A stretch of DNA of 64,000 bases, taken from Hydrangea macrophylla (lineage: Eukaryota; Streptophyta; Magnoliopsida; Cornales; Hydrangeaceae). Below, piece after piece: positions 10,134 to 21,660 of this stretch. The first letter of the stretch is position 1. Each line of letters begins with the position of its first letter. The notes under the pieces are model-generated. The model was not told the DNA's origin. It saw nothing but the letters and a program-made list of their open reading frames with translations, and did no database searches. Position numbers and translations under genes: made by a program. The stretch covers positions 46,383,100 through 46,447,099 of the forward strand of contig CM066984.1 of assembly GCA_033977485.1 (NCBI GenBank), given 5' to 3'.

Positions 10134-10326
10134 CCAATCGATTGACATGTTTCCCAATCGATTGCCATCAGACCGACCTGAATTCATGACGTGGCAGTTT
10201 ATCAATCGATTGCCATCTTCTTCAATCGATTGCTATTCATCTCAATCGATTGACATTCATTCCAATCGATTGACTACAAATATCTGTTCTCAATCGATTG
10301 ACATTGAGTCCAATCGATTGACATAA
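10134..10326 (+). repeat. CAATCGATTG array upstream of the S3 TATA box
   Basis: Eight exact CAATCGATTG copies with TGACAT or TGCCAT followers lie before TATATATA (10383-10390). Confidence 0.85.
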
Positions 10327-10382
10327 GCTGAGAAATATTTTCTTCTTTCCTTCAGCTTTGAACGTGTGGCACTCTTAACCCT

Positions 10383-10390
10383 TATATATA
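10383..10390 (+). promoter_or_regulatory. S3 TATA box
   Basis: CTTATATATACTTG aligns with the E2 LTR TATA region and is again followed by a purine-rich leader. Confidence 0.6.
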
Positions 10391-10663
10391 CTTGTTCATT
10401 TGTGGCCTTGGGCCAAGTTTTGGCAGCCTTGGGAGAGAGAGTTACATACTCTCATATATATATACACACACATATATATTGTATATATATATTACACACA
10501 CACACTCTCGGGTTGAGAAGAAGAAGGAGAGGAGGAGAAGAAGAAGAAGAAGAGAGGAAAGAGAAGAGGCAGACAGAGAGACCGAGAAGGAGACCAGAGA
10601 GAGATCAACCACCATAGCCGCCGCCGCGGAGCTCGGGACGCCGTCAACGGATCGCCGAGAGAG

Positions 10664-10681
10664 GTGAGTTTATTAACTCAC
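10664..10681 (+). promoter_or_regulatory. Splice-donor hairpin in S3
   Basis: AG|GTGAGTT, loop TATT, then AACTCAC: a perfect 7-bp stem around a consensus 5' splice site, 274 bp after the TATA box. Confidence 0.6.
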
Positions 10682-10797
10682 TCAAAGAGGTTTGTTTTTG
10701 TGATGCTTATGTGTGTATAATAACGTGCATGAGGAGGAAAGAGAACCCCAACGTTTTTATAATAAAAACCCAGCAGTTTTGAGGAAGAAGACAGAGT

Positions 10798-10990
10798 TCA
10801 ATCGATTGACATTGGATCCAATCGATTGGATATTTTCCAATCGATTGCCATGAGATTCAATCGATTGACATTATTCCAATCGATTGCCATGAGATTCAAT
10901 CGATTGACATTATTCCAATCGATTGCCATTAAGTTCAATCGATTGACATTATTTCCAATCGATTGCCATTTTGGTCAATCGATTGGGTAA
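10798..10990 (+). repeat. Second CAATCGATTG array in S3
   Basis: Ten CAATCGATTG copies spaced about 17-20 bp lie 130-320 bp downstream of the donor, the same place as in E2. Confidence 0.85.
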
Positions 10991-11534
10991 GAGCAGAATG
11001 TTGTTTATCTAATGTTATATGTTATGAGCTGATTGTAATGTACCCAAGCTGCTAATGGTTGTACCATACATGATATTGGATATGTGCTTAGTCAACATGA
11101 TACTACGTTAGCCTTATATGATGTTTATGTTAATGTTACAAGATGAACTGTTTATTATTAACTGTCGATATGAGATGCTCTAATGGTTAAGTAACTGCCA
11201 TATGTTATTGTCAAACTGAATAGTAGAACGGAACACGATAGCATGTTAATAGCGAATTAATAAGTAGATATGTTGAATACAGAGCATGTGGTATTTCCTG
11301 TACTTAGTATATGAGCATTTCACAACATGTGTCAGCATGTATGGGATAGTGATGAGAAGAGATAAGAGAATCTGATGAGAAATGGGATATTGATATGAAG
11401 AGATGAGAAGATATGATGAGAAAGGGGAACTGTGATTCATATGGAATAATGAGATATGTGTACTTTGGATCCGTGGGATCAACGGCTGACGAGTCGGGTG
11501 GACGTGGGATGGTTAGAGTTCCTAGTGCGCCTCT

Positions 11535-11730
11535 CGCTGTTGAAGACGTCCAGTGATGCGTATGCGCTGTTGAAGACGTCCAGTGTACCGTTGAAGACGT
11601 CCGGCTAGTGCTCTAATGTATTCTCAGCTGTGTAGACGACCAGTGAGGGTATACGCATCGTTGAAGACGTCCGATGTGCCGTTCTATCGTTTACAGATAG
11701 GTGGTACCGTGTAGACGACCGGTAACCCTA
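11535..11730 (+). repeat. GTTGAAGACGTCC / GTAGACGACC tandem repeats in S3
   Basis: GTTGAAGACGTCCAGTG recurs about four times and TGTAGACGACC twice over about 200 bp. The E2 and E1 LTRs carry different short tandem repeats at the same relative place. Confidence 0.7.
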
Positions 11731-12593
11731 TCAAGGGATTGTGGGACCTGCTGCCTAGTCGGGTGATTCCGATTGGCAGTATTGTATCGACGAATGGATA
11801 TCAGATTGGTATGATGGGATTGACATATGGATACAGAGATGGATAGAGATATGAATATGAGTACGGATATGATGAGATAAAGGTTCAGTCGTGGATTCAG
11901 CGTCCCGACGTAAAGGTAGATGCATGGGTGGTTGCATGGGTTACATGCATGGATTTGGTGAATACGCGATGAGATATATATGCCATGATGTTTATCCTTG
12001 TCATTACTTAATATGATTTCTGTTATTATTGATTCATGTATAGTTTAATGAGACCTCTGCTATGTCCGTGAGTGACGTCATTGATAAGAGATTAACCGCA
12101 TTTTAAGATGCTGAACAATAGCGGTGAGGAGTGTTGTTTAATGTACTCACTCAGCTTTGTATTCGAAGCTGATGGCGTTTATGCCCTGGACATTCCAATG
12201 TCTAGAGCTTCGCAGGACTTGAGGACGAGAGACTGATGTTCTGCTGGTCTTGGAGCTGAAGGCTTGGAGAAGAAGACGTGCTGCTTGTAATAGTTAGTTT
12301 GTATATCTGTTGTTATTATTGTTATAGGCCTGAGACTATAAGCCAGTTGTTGTAATAGTTTTAGTAGACTTTTATAATTGGTACTTGGGCATTTGTTGCT
12401 TCCAAACCTTTTATATTTCCGCTGTAGCCTCTGATTATGTTAATAAGTTATGTTCGATGAATAGCATCCTCCCTATCATGGTGTTTGTTGGCTTGATTAG
12501 ATGACAATGCGGTTATTCACCCGTCATTCCCTATGGACCCATAAAGGAAATTTATTTTTCCCTATTTATGCTGCTCCGGGGCGTGACAAGAGA

Positions 12594-15500
12594 CCTCTTG
12601 CACCCCCGCCACCAAGACAGACTGGAGATAAGCTGTTAGCAAATTTTCGTGGGTTACGTCCCGAAAAGTTTGATGGACTAACATAACCATGGAAAGCAGA
12701 ACAATGGGTCAGAGAGATGGAATTAATTTTTGAAGCGTTAGAATGCAGCGAGCAGGAGAAGCGTCGCCTTGCTACGTTTCAGCTCACTTATGCCGCCGCA
12801 GATTGGTGGGAAGCTGAGCAAGCCACTATTGGGATCGATGCCGCTAGAGCTATGTCGTGGAAGACATTCAAAGGCAGATTTTTGGATAAGTATTTTCCAG
12901 AAGATGATAGAGATCAACAGGAAAGGAACTTTCTCAATTTGATCCAAGGAGGATGGAATGTACGGGAATACACAACACAGTTCGAGCGTCTATCCAGATT
13001 TGCTCAGCATATGATAGACACTCCGCAGAAGAAGGTGAAGAGATTTCACCAAGGACTGAACCCCCACCTCAGACATATGATGGTTGGTCATCTGAACCAG
13101 TCGTATGAGGAAATTGTTAGATTTGCTACAGGATTAGAAAAGGATGCTAATCCAGTACAGCAATCACAGACAAATCGACCTCAGTTGTCACGAGGGTTTC
13201 AACAGAGAAATTTCCCTAATCGACCACTGAGAAATACCCAAGGATGGAGACCTCAGGAAAATTTTCAAGGAAACAAGAGAATCTGGGAAGGAGCCAGGAA
13301 ACCTCAGCAAGGTTATAATCGACCCCAGCAAAATCAACAACGAGAACTACAGCCGCAGGCATTACTAACAGCCCCACCAAGCAATAGTGGACGATGTTTT
13401 AACTGTGGAAAGCCCGAACATATTGTAAGGAACTGCACTGCCCATAGACCTAATCGCAGGCCGGATATTGTCTGCCGCAACTGCAATAAACCAGGGCATG
13501 TGAGCAAGGATTGTCGCGCACCACGAGGAGGACATTACGGAGTCCCAGTGCAAGGAATCCAAGGACCTCCAGATCAGGCAAGGATGAATGCTATTATCCC
13601 AGAAGAAGCAGGCTTTAATGCTGATGAGCAGCAACATTTGGAAGGTACACTTGTACTCTTTCATAGTCCAGTTAAAGCTTTATTTGATACTGGAGCCGCA
13701 CATTCTTTTATTGATGTTAAGATTGTGCGTCAATTGGGTTTAGAACCCCAGACACTTGAGTCAACACTGAATGCTGTGTCACCGTTGGGAGTGACAGTTA
13801 AGTTGAGTAAAGTGTGTAGAGATTGCCCATTGACTTTGGGAGATAGGAATCTTCCAGCAGACTTGGTAGTTCTGTCGATGTCAGAATTCGATGTTATCCT
13901 AGGGATGGATTGGTTAACTAAGTACAGTGCCAATTTGGATTTCCCTACTAGGACGATTGTATTTCCAATACAAGGAAAGCTGACGATCAGATTTCAGTGT
14001 CAACCGACAAGCGACCTGTTTCTTACGAGTGGTTTGGCTACGATCATTAGTACGAGTACGGAGCTTACGATGGATCAAATTCCTATTGCACGAGACTTTC
14101 TAGATGTATTTCAGGATATTAAAGGACTTCCACCGAAAAGAGAAATAGACTTCTGCGTGAAATTAGTACCTGATACATTGCCTATTTCTAAGACTCCATA
14201 TAGGATGGCACCAACCGAGATGTTGGAACTGAAGAAGCAAGTTCAAGAACTCGAGGATCTAGGATTTATTCGTCCGAGTACGTCGCCTTGGGGAGCACCA
14301 GTTCTGTTTGTAAAGAAGAATGATGGAACACTTCGACTCTGTATAGACTACAGGGAGTTGAACAAGGTTACGATTAAGAATAGATATCCATTACCTCGGA
14401 TAGATGATCTATTCGACCAGTTACAAGGATCTAGGATCTTTTCCAAGATCGATTTACGTTCAGGATACCACCAATTGTTAGTTCGACCAGAGGATGTATC
14501 GAAGACTGCTTTCAGGACGAGATACGGGCATTACGAGTTTATAGTTATGCCTTTTGGATTGACGAATGCGCCAGCAGTATTTATGGACTTGATGAATAGA
14601 GTATTCAGACTATATCTGGATAAATTCATTATAGTGTTCATTGATGATATACTGATCTACTCAAAGACAGAAGAGGATCACAAGGAGCATTTACAGGTTG
14701 CCTTACAGACACTTCGAGATAGCAAGTTGTATGCAAAGTTCAGCAAGTGTGAGTTTTGGCTACAGGAAGTCAAATTCTTGGGACATGTTATATCTCAGGA
14801 AGGTATTTTGGTAGACTCATCTAAGATTGATGCAGTCTTAAGCTGGAACAGACCGACGAATGCGACCGAAGTCAGAAGTTTCCTCGGTTTAGCAAGATAT
14901 TACAGAAGATTCGTAGAAGGGTTCTCCAAGTTAGCAGGACCATTGACGAATTTAACAAGGAAGGAGACGAAGTACGAATGGACAGACAAGCATGAGGGTG
15001 CATTTCAGGAGTTAAAAGAAAGATTGACTTCTGCACCAGTACTCGCATTACCTAAGAGTGGAGAAAAGTATGTGATCTACAGTGATGCATCGTACCAAGG
15101 ACTCGGGTGTGTGCTGATGCAAGATGGAAATGTTATCGCATATGGATCAAGACAATTGAAGGTACATGAGAAAAATTATCCTACGCATGATCTGGAATTA
15201 GCAGCAATAGTGTTTGCATTAAAAATTTGGAGACACTATCTCTACGGAGAAAAGTTTGATCTGTTTTCCGATCATAAGAGTCTGAAGTATTTGTTCTCTC
15301 AAAAGGAGTTGAACATGCGATAGCGGAGATGGATGGAGTTACTCAAGGACTATGACTTTTCTTTGCAATACCATCCAGGTAAAGCAAATGTCGTAGCAGA
15401 TGCTTTGAGCCGTAAACCTCGGCTAATGATCGCTGCATTTCTAATTAGAGAATGGAGAGCATTAGAAGAAATTGCTGAATTTGATCTTCAGCCAGTAGAA

Positions 15501-16973
15501 CCAATGAAAGGACAACATTTTGGATGTCTTATGGTACAACCGACTTTGATCAATCGTATCATAGAGGCTCAACAGACAGTAGAGGATTTAAAGTTATGGT
15601 TCACCAAGATGTCAGCCAAGGAACCAGAAGTCTGGAGTATTAGTACAGACGGAGCTTTACGATGTAAGGGTAGACTCTGTGTACCTGATGAAGAAAATCT
15701 CCGAAAAGAAATATTGGATGAAGCACATAAGTCATGAATGACTATTCATCCTGGAGGTACAAAGATGTACAAGGATCTGAAGAGAAATTTTTGGTGGGAA
15801 GGAATGAAGAGAGATGTGGCAGAGTATGTAGCTCAGTGTCTTACTTGTAAACAAGTGAAGGCAGAACATCAGAGACCACCTGGACTGCTACAGCCGTTAC
15901 CTATTCCTCAATGGAAATGGGAACACATAACCATGGATTTTGTGATAGGATTGCCGAAGTCACAGCAGAATCACGATGCTATATGGGTAATCGTGGATCG
16001 ACTTACTAAGACGGCACATTTTATTGCCTATAGCATGACGTATTCAGTAGAACGTTTAATCCGATTGTATCTACAACACGTTGTACGATTACATGGAGTG
16101 CCTGTATCTATTGTGTCAGACCGAGATTCGCGCTTTACTGCAGAATTTTGGAAGAGTCTCCAGACAACGATGGGAACGACATTGAACTTGAGTTCAGCTT
16201 TTCATCTACAGACAGATGGACAGACTGAAAGAATTAATCAAGTGATGGAAGATATGTTACGAGCTTGTGTCATTGATTTTGAGAGTTCTTGGGAGATGCA
16301 CTTACCTCTGATTGAGTTCGCCTATAATAATAGTTATCATTCGAGTATAGATATGGCGTCATTCGAAGCTTTGTACGGAAGACCTTGCCGATCGCCGCTG
16401 TGTTGGACCGAAGTCGGGGATAGTCAACTTCTTGGGCCAGAAATGGTACGAGAAACCAGTGAGAAGATTCAAGTCGCACGTGAGAAGATGAAGACAGCCC
16501 AGACCAGATACAAGAGTTATGCTGACAAGCGACGCAAAGACTTGGAGTTTGCCGTTGGAGATCACGTATTACTCAAGGTTTCACCTGTTCGAGGAATCGT
16601 CAGATTTGGTCAGAAAAGGGGCAAATTATCGCCACGTTTCATCGGACCATTTGAAATTCTGGAGCGTGTTGGGAAGGTTGCTTATCGCCTTGCATTGCCA
16701 CCAAAGATGTCAGGAGTGCACAATGTTTTCCACATCAGTATGCTGAGGAAGTGTGTTCACAACCCAGCGCACGAGATCAACTTTGAGGATATCGAAGTCA
16801 ACAGCGACGTTACGTTCAATGAAGGACCTGTTCGCATTCTAGATCGAGGGATCAAGAAACTCAGGAACAAAGAGATTCCATTAGTCAAAATTCAGTGGAA
16901 GCATCACGATGAAGGAGAAGCTTCGTGGGAACTAGAGTCAGAGATGCGCGAGAAGTTTTCGTTTTTATTTTAG
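12594..16973 (+). pseudogene. E2 gag-pol polyprotein with three in-frame stops
   Basis: One reading frame covers the rest of gag and all of pol. Gag capsid (AADWWEAEQ) is followed by two CCHC knuckles ([14 protein letters not shown] and [14 protein letters not shown]). Then come protease ([12 protein letters not shown]), RT ([16 protein letters not shown]), RNase H ([12 protein letters not shown]), the integrase HHCC region and core (TMDFVIGLP, VSDRDSRF, QTDGQTERINQ), and a chromodomain-like tail (KIQWKHHDEGEASWELES). Stops occur at 12684-12686 (TAA), 15321-15323 (TAG) and 15735-15737 (TGA), all in the same frame. Each fits a C-to-T change. The first Pro of the usual integrase HPQTDGQ motif is Leu here. 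Ty3/gypsy identity is certain; Tekay/Del placement is inferred. Confidence 0.9.
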
Positions 16974-17025
16974 ATCTTGTTGCTTTTGATTTCGAGGATG
17001 AAATCTTTTGTTGAGTGGTGGATGA
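16974..17025 (+). promoter_or_regulatory. E2 polypurine tract region
   Basis: The 52 bp between pol stop and 3' LTR end in purine-rich GAGTGGTGGATGA, the expected plus-strand primer for the 3' LTR. Confidence 0.55.
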
Positions 17026-18320
17026 TGTAATACCCTGTATTTTGGTATATTAATAAGACCTGGTATTTCATTTCTATACTTGTATAACCTTAAACTTTCA
17101 TTTGGTGTAAATTGGATACCAATCGATTGCCTTTAGTTCTCAATCGATTGACATTCAACCGACTAAAAATTGACTACGTGTCAACATCCCAATCGATTGC
17201 CATTCATTCCAATCGATTGACATTATTCCAATCAATTGATTACAAATATTTGTTCCCAATCGATTGACTGGTGTCCCAATCGATTGACATAAGCTGAGAC
17301 ATATTTTCTTCTTTCCTTCAGCTTTAAACGTGTGGCACTCTTAACCCCTATATATACTCGTTCATTTATGGCCTTGGGTCACTTTGGCAGCTTGAGAGAG
17401 AGAGACATACCTCTCGAGAGATATACATATATATATATCTATATATCTAAATCTATACACACCTCACACACAATCACTGCCCTTGGCAGCTGGGAGGAAG
17501 AAGAAGAAGCAGAAAGAAGAAGAAGGAAGAGACAGAGAGAGAAGGCCGGACAGAGAGGAAGAAGAAAGAGAAGAAGAAGAGAGGAAGCTTGGATTTTCAA
17601 AACACACACACCCAAACGCACCATAGGTGAGTCCTAACTCACTTGGTCACTTTATTTGATGTATGTACAAGTTGTTATGACCTTTAGATGTGATAAAAGT
17701 ATGACTTCTACGTTTAATTATGCTATTTTTACAGTCTGTTGGAGAAGACGTAGTACCAATCGATTGACATAATCTCAATCGATTGACATCCCAATCGATT
17801 GAATAGGATTCCAATCGATTGACATCCCAATCGATTGAATAGGATTCCAATCGATTACCATGTTTCTCAATCGATTGGTATAACTTTTTTGTCCCAATCG
17901 ATTGAACCTCTGTTCTAATCGATTGGCATGATCAGAACATGGTTTCCTTTTTCTGTTTATTATATAAGAGGTTTAGTTGTTCAATTTCTGATTCAAAATT
18001 TTATTATGCGATTTGGGGGTTATCAGGGATAATGTGACAACACAGATAAGTATGATTAATGACAAATGTATAAATCTGACGACGTAAGATACTATGAAAT
18101 TCTTGTATGAGTTTGATATCCATTTTCTTTTAATCCGAGTAGTCAGGCCAAATTGGGAGTTGTCATGTGTCAATGTAGAATGGAACGTAAGTAGGTTTGG
18201 TAAATTCTGGGAATGGTACGTGGATGGACGATTGGTCATGATATGCTCTTAAAAGCGGTGAACCGGATACATGGTTCTTAAAAGCAGTGAGCTGGACCAA
18301 GAAGTCTCAAGATAGACTAG
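17026..18320 (+). repeat. E2 3' LTR, truncated
   Basis: It matches the first ~1295 bp of the 5' LTR, including TATA, donor hairpin (17627-17642) and both CAATCGATTG arrays. It then stops at GATAGACTAG and joins E1 gag. About 0.9 kb of LTR is missing. Confidence 0.9.
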
Positions 18321-18394
18321 AACATCCCCGTAGGATCGGCAGCCTCAGGTGCTCCCTCGATCAGATTCCTGTTCCTCCTTAGTCCTCCAGCCAT
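18321..18394 (-). pseudogene. E1 gag N-terminus (24 codons), cut by deletion
   Basis: Translated from the ATG at 18394 it reads MAGGLRRNRNLIEGAPEAAD then PTGM. This aligns with the E2 gag start through GAP and DPTG. It is cut where E2 LTR sequence begins. A weak acceptor-like CATAG ends 1 nt before the ATG. Confidence 0.7.
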
Positions 18395-18698
18395 TCTATG
18401 CATGATAGTGATAGTAGAATGAGAAACATGCATGCAACAGTGCTATGAAGCAATTTAAATGACGACGACGTTCAAAAGAGTATATTTGATATATAACTTC
18501 TTGTCAAGTTGATACAAAAAAGCATGTATGATCAGATCAATGCCTACCCTATTTATATGGGTTAGGACGCGTGCAAGAGTTAATGTTACAAAAATGGGGT
18601 CATTGCCCTACACTCTAATGCATGTAATTACAATTTGCAAAAAGAGATAGAGCTAATAGTCAAAAGTAGTTAATATGCACAAGGTCATATCTAGAAAG
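18395..18698. other. E1 spacer between extra ORF and gag
   Basis: No ORF or repeat recognised. It corresponds to the 9555-9890 spacer of E2. Confidence 0.6.
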
Positions 18699-19313
18699 TC
18701 AATCGTCTCCATAAGCAGCTATCAGGAGATCCAGCGAGTTGACGGGGCGAAATCGCTGTACCAAGAACGGACCAACCCCGTCATAGCCGTGAGAGGTCGA
18801 CGATGAAGCAGGCACAGGGGCATCTACCTCAACTACCATCTCCTCAGGTAAGGCTAGCTCAAGTGCTAGCTCAGCCTCTAGGTCAGCGGCTAAGTCGCCT
18901 AGACCTATGCCATCCTCTACAACCTCCCCACCTACTGGGACTAAATGAACAGCCTCAGCATCGTCCTCGGCAATGGGAACCACTGGTGGAGGCATCTCTA
19001 GCTGAGCCAGATGGGCATGTACAATCTGGATCTCGAGGGGGAGATAAAAAGCATCGCTATCGACCAACCTCAAAACCTCAACAAACACCAAGCGCTAAGC
19101 CTCTGCAAAGTAACGAAGCTCTAGGCGGATACGAGTCAAGTCAACTAAGCCCATCATGTGGACCTGGTGCCATAAGTCAGATACTACGGTTGATGTGGCC
19201 AACTGCTCAACGGCCGCATGATACAAGTCGAGGAAGGCTGGGACCACTGCCCCAGGTGTCACAAAGTGTCCTCCAAATCCGTCTGGTACATATAGTGGAT
19301 GAGCTGGTTCCAT
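18699..19313 (-). pseudogene. E1 extra ORF homologous to the E2 extra ORF
   Basis: One frame of 204 codons carries a single internal TAG (19095-19097). It starts MEPAHPLYVPDGFGGHFVTP and aligns with the E2 ORF. Shared are the GGH motif after an aromatic, G-x-V-x-P, a Gln-x-Ala, a D-[LM]-W, and LRLV about 80 residues in. An acidic, Pro/Glu/Val-rich tail follows in both. The PBS lies about 170 bp upstream. An acceptor-like TTTTTATCAG ends 2 nt before the ATG. Function unknown. Confidence 0.7.
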
Positions 19314-19481
19314 ACCTGATAAAAAGGTACTACTTAAATCAGGAAAGAGATAATCTTAGGCATCTGGGTTCTGAGTCTATCCTCCCTGTCGTATCATCGG
19401 GTGTGTAATACTTAATGGAATGTGGAATCGGGTCTATACTGGTAAACCCTAACCTGGCTAAACTATCTTAAGATAAATAAT

Positions 19482-19499
19482 AACCTGGCTCTGATACCA
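19482..19499 (-). promoter_or_regulatory. E1 primer binding site
   Basis: The minus strand reads TGGTATCAGAGCCAGGTT, an unbroken 18-nt match to the complement of plant initiator tRNA-Met as I know it. It begins 8 bp from the LTR end. Confidence 0.85.
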
Positions 19500-20169
19500 C
19501 TAAATCCTGTCACGCCCCGACGTAGCATAAATAAGGAAAGCGTTTAATTTCCTTTATGGACCCGTAAGTCGCGACAGTTTGAAGGATCGATTCCGTCCCA
19601 AACGTCGAACAAAAAAAAAACAATAATCAGAGTAGAGCAATCAAAGCTTACAAATATTTTTCTAACTTATTACATAATACAATTCTGAGTCTCTAAAGGC
19701 ACAACCGCCTTAATTCAAAACACTAACTTATTGTCTATTACAGTCATCCTTATTACCAAATCAGTTCAACTTAAAGCATATGAAAGTAAATTCTGTTTCC
19801 AGCAGTTGTTTCTCAATTTGAATAGTCGTAATGCTCAGCCTGATCATAACCTGAAAAACCTGAACACGAATGTCCAGGACGCATCAATGTCGTCAGCTTC
19901 AAGAAGCTGGTGAGTATTAAAAACATAACTTTAAATATAACACATACCCATTCACAAATTTTCCTTTTTAAGTTTTGTAAAACCGATGATTTAACCATAG
20001 AAAGAATTCGATTTGTAAAATAACGAAGAATATATTAAAAGTCATTCATTCATAAAAACATAGGACTGTGTATGAGACAATACACCACACTCATCTTACC
20101 GACTCTTTTCTCTCGACAAACACAATAACCCACTGTCTCACACCAGTATCTTTGAAATACTCCGATAGC

Positions 20170-20520
20170 CATACTTTAGCACAGGGGTGCCAGGGAATGT
20201 CCAGTTTGCCTCACACTTTGGTCAGGGGTACCAGGGAGTGTCCAATGCCTCACACTTTGAATACCTAATCCGCCATGCAAATACCGGAGGAACCCTCACG
20301 CATTATCCAGACTCGGGTATTAGGGAGTGTCCGTAGGCCACACTTTAGCACTACCATGGGTGCCAGAGAATGTCCAAGTTCGGCGTCACACACTTTAACG
20401 CTACCATGGGTGTCAGGGAGTGTCCAATTTTGCCACCGTCGCATTTCAAAGACACTCTCATCGCAATCTCAACACGTCACACTTTGGTACACAATAACCA
20501 GGGAATGTCCACAACACAAT
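20170..20520 (-). repeat. Tandem repeat with CAGGGAGTGTCC / CACACTTT units in the E1 LTR
   Basis: About seven imperfect units of roughly 45-55 bp contain GGGTGCCAGGGAGTGTCC and CACACTTT. They sit near the LTR 3' end. Confidence 0.7.
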
Positions 20521-20805
20521 CTCAATCTCATACTCTTTTCCACACTGACTGACACCCACATGCATGTACAACTGACTCCATATGTATGTCATGAACCTTT
20601 AACATAAAGGAATTTAATGAATTAAAGGAACACGTACGTACGGGGATTGATAAGTCGCAATACATTGTTTTGATAATCTAAACATAATCAAATAGGTTTC
20701 TGCTTTAGTAAATTTCCCAAACAGAACCTTAACAGTTCATAAAATACCACCCAAACAGTTCCTTAACACAAAACAAGCAAGAACTAGAAACTGCCAGAAG
20801 TCGCG

Positions 20806-21022
20806 CACGCAGGCTGCTCGCGCGAAGTGTCGTCGCGCGACCTGCCCATTTTTCCTTTTTTTTTTCTTATATAAATTCTTCTGTCTGCCTGGGGACGCAA
20901 GGATCGCGCGCGCGGATTGCTCGCGCTGTCCGCTCGCGCGATCTGCCTGAATCCAAGTGGCTCGCGCGCTCGAGGGGTCGCTCGCGCGGGCCGCTCGCGC
21001 GATCGCGCGCGCGAGTTCTTGC
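20806..21022 (-). repeat. TCGCGCGA palindrome array in the E1 LTR
   Basis: CTCGCGCGA/TCGCGCG units recur about ten times in about 215 bp, split by a T-rich patch. It lies about 440-655 bp downstream of the donor hairpin, comparable to the second CAATCGATTG array of E2 and S3. Confidence 0.75.
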
Positions 21023-21442
21023 AGTGTCTTCATCTTCTTCGTCAGAACTGCTCTGTTTTCAGTTTAAGGGTCCATTTTGACCCATTTTCAAATCCGGAAC
21101 TTACTAGGCCTTATTATATATGATTCTCTTTGTTTTTCAACAAGGATTAAGAATATGAAAACAATTTGACATGATTCAAACCATAGTTCTCAAATCTTAT
21201 GAAAGACTAAAAGATGTCAAAATTTAATTTCCCTTATACTTCCTCATATGAACAATTTAGGCTCTAATATTTTGACAGGAGCTTCTATGTATCACAATCT
21301 TTCATAATCATCTCTGAAAACAAGTTTTGGGTTAAGATTGAAAATTTTCATATTTTCAAAGTATGAACATCAACGTAAATTAACCATGGTGATTTTTAAA
21401 TCAAGCTATATAAACAAACACAAAATATGAATTACATTCGGA

Positions 21443-21461
21443 GTGAGTTAATAATACTCAC
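21443..21461 (-). promoter_or_regulatory. Splice-donor hairpin in the E1 LTR
   Basis: The minus strand reads GTGAGTATTATTAACTCAC: a 6-bp stem with a 7-nt loop around a 5' splice site, about 190 bp after the TATA box. Confidence 0.6.
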
Positions 21462-21650
21462 TGAGGTTTAGAGAAGTAGAGATTGTTGAGAAAGACAACT
21501 AATTTAAGAACCCAATTGAAACTTCAAGTTTTCAAGCTATGGGGATTAGGTCTTCTCTCTCTAAAATATTTTCTGTATAACTCTCAATCTCCCTCTTTTC
21601 TCTCTGGATTGAACTTGTGCAGAATGTGTTAGTGTGAGGGTGAAAGTGGT

Positions 21651-21660
21651 GTATATATAG
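21651..21660 (-). promoter_or_regulatory. E1 LTR TATA box
   Basis: CTATATATAC on the minus strand is identical to the E2 LTR TATA core. Confidence 0.6.

Larger units (their letters stand above)
10059..12588 (+). mobile_element. Solo LTR S3 (2530 bp) inside E2 gag
   Basis: It runs TGTAATACCCTGTATTTTGAGG ... GGGGCGTGACA with target duplication AGAGA (10054-10058 and 12589-12593). It is related to the E2 LTR at both ends and in its layout, but diverged in the middle, so it is a separate subfamily. It has no internal domain. Confidence 0.9.
6269..18320 (+). mobile_element. E2: Tekay/Del-like Ty3/gypsy retrotransposon inserted in E1
   Basis: It has a 5' LTR (6269-8482), a degraded PBS, an extra ORF, gag interrupted by solo LTR S3, pol ending in a chromodomain-like tail, and a 3' LTR truncated at 18320. 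The left flank GATAC (6264-6268) should be the target duplication, but its partner was lost in the deletion at 18320/18321. Three in-frame stops in gag-pol make it defective. The LTRs are still very similar, so the insertion is fairly young compared with the MITE layers elsewhere in the window. Confidence 0.9.

Noticed and set aside
20737..21123. Arg/Ala-rich ORFs on both strands
   Set aside because: Translation of the CGCG palindrome array in the E1 LTR.
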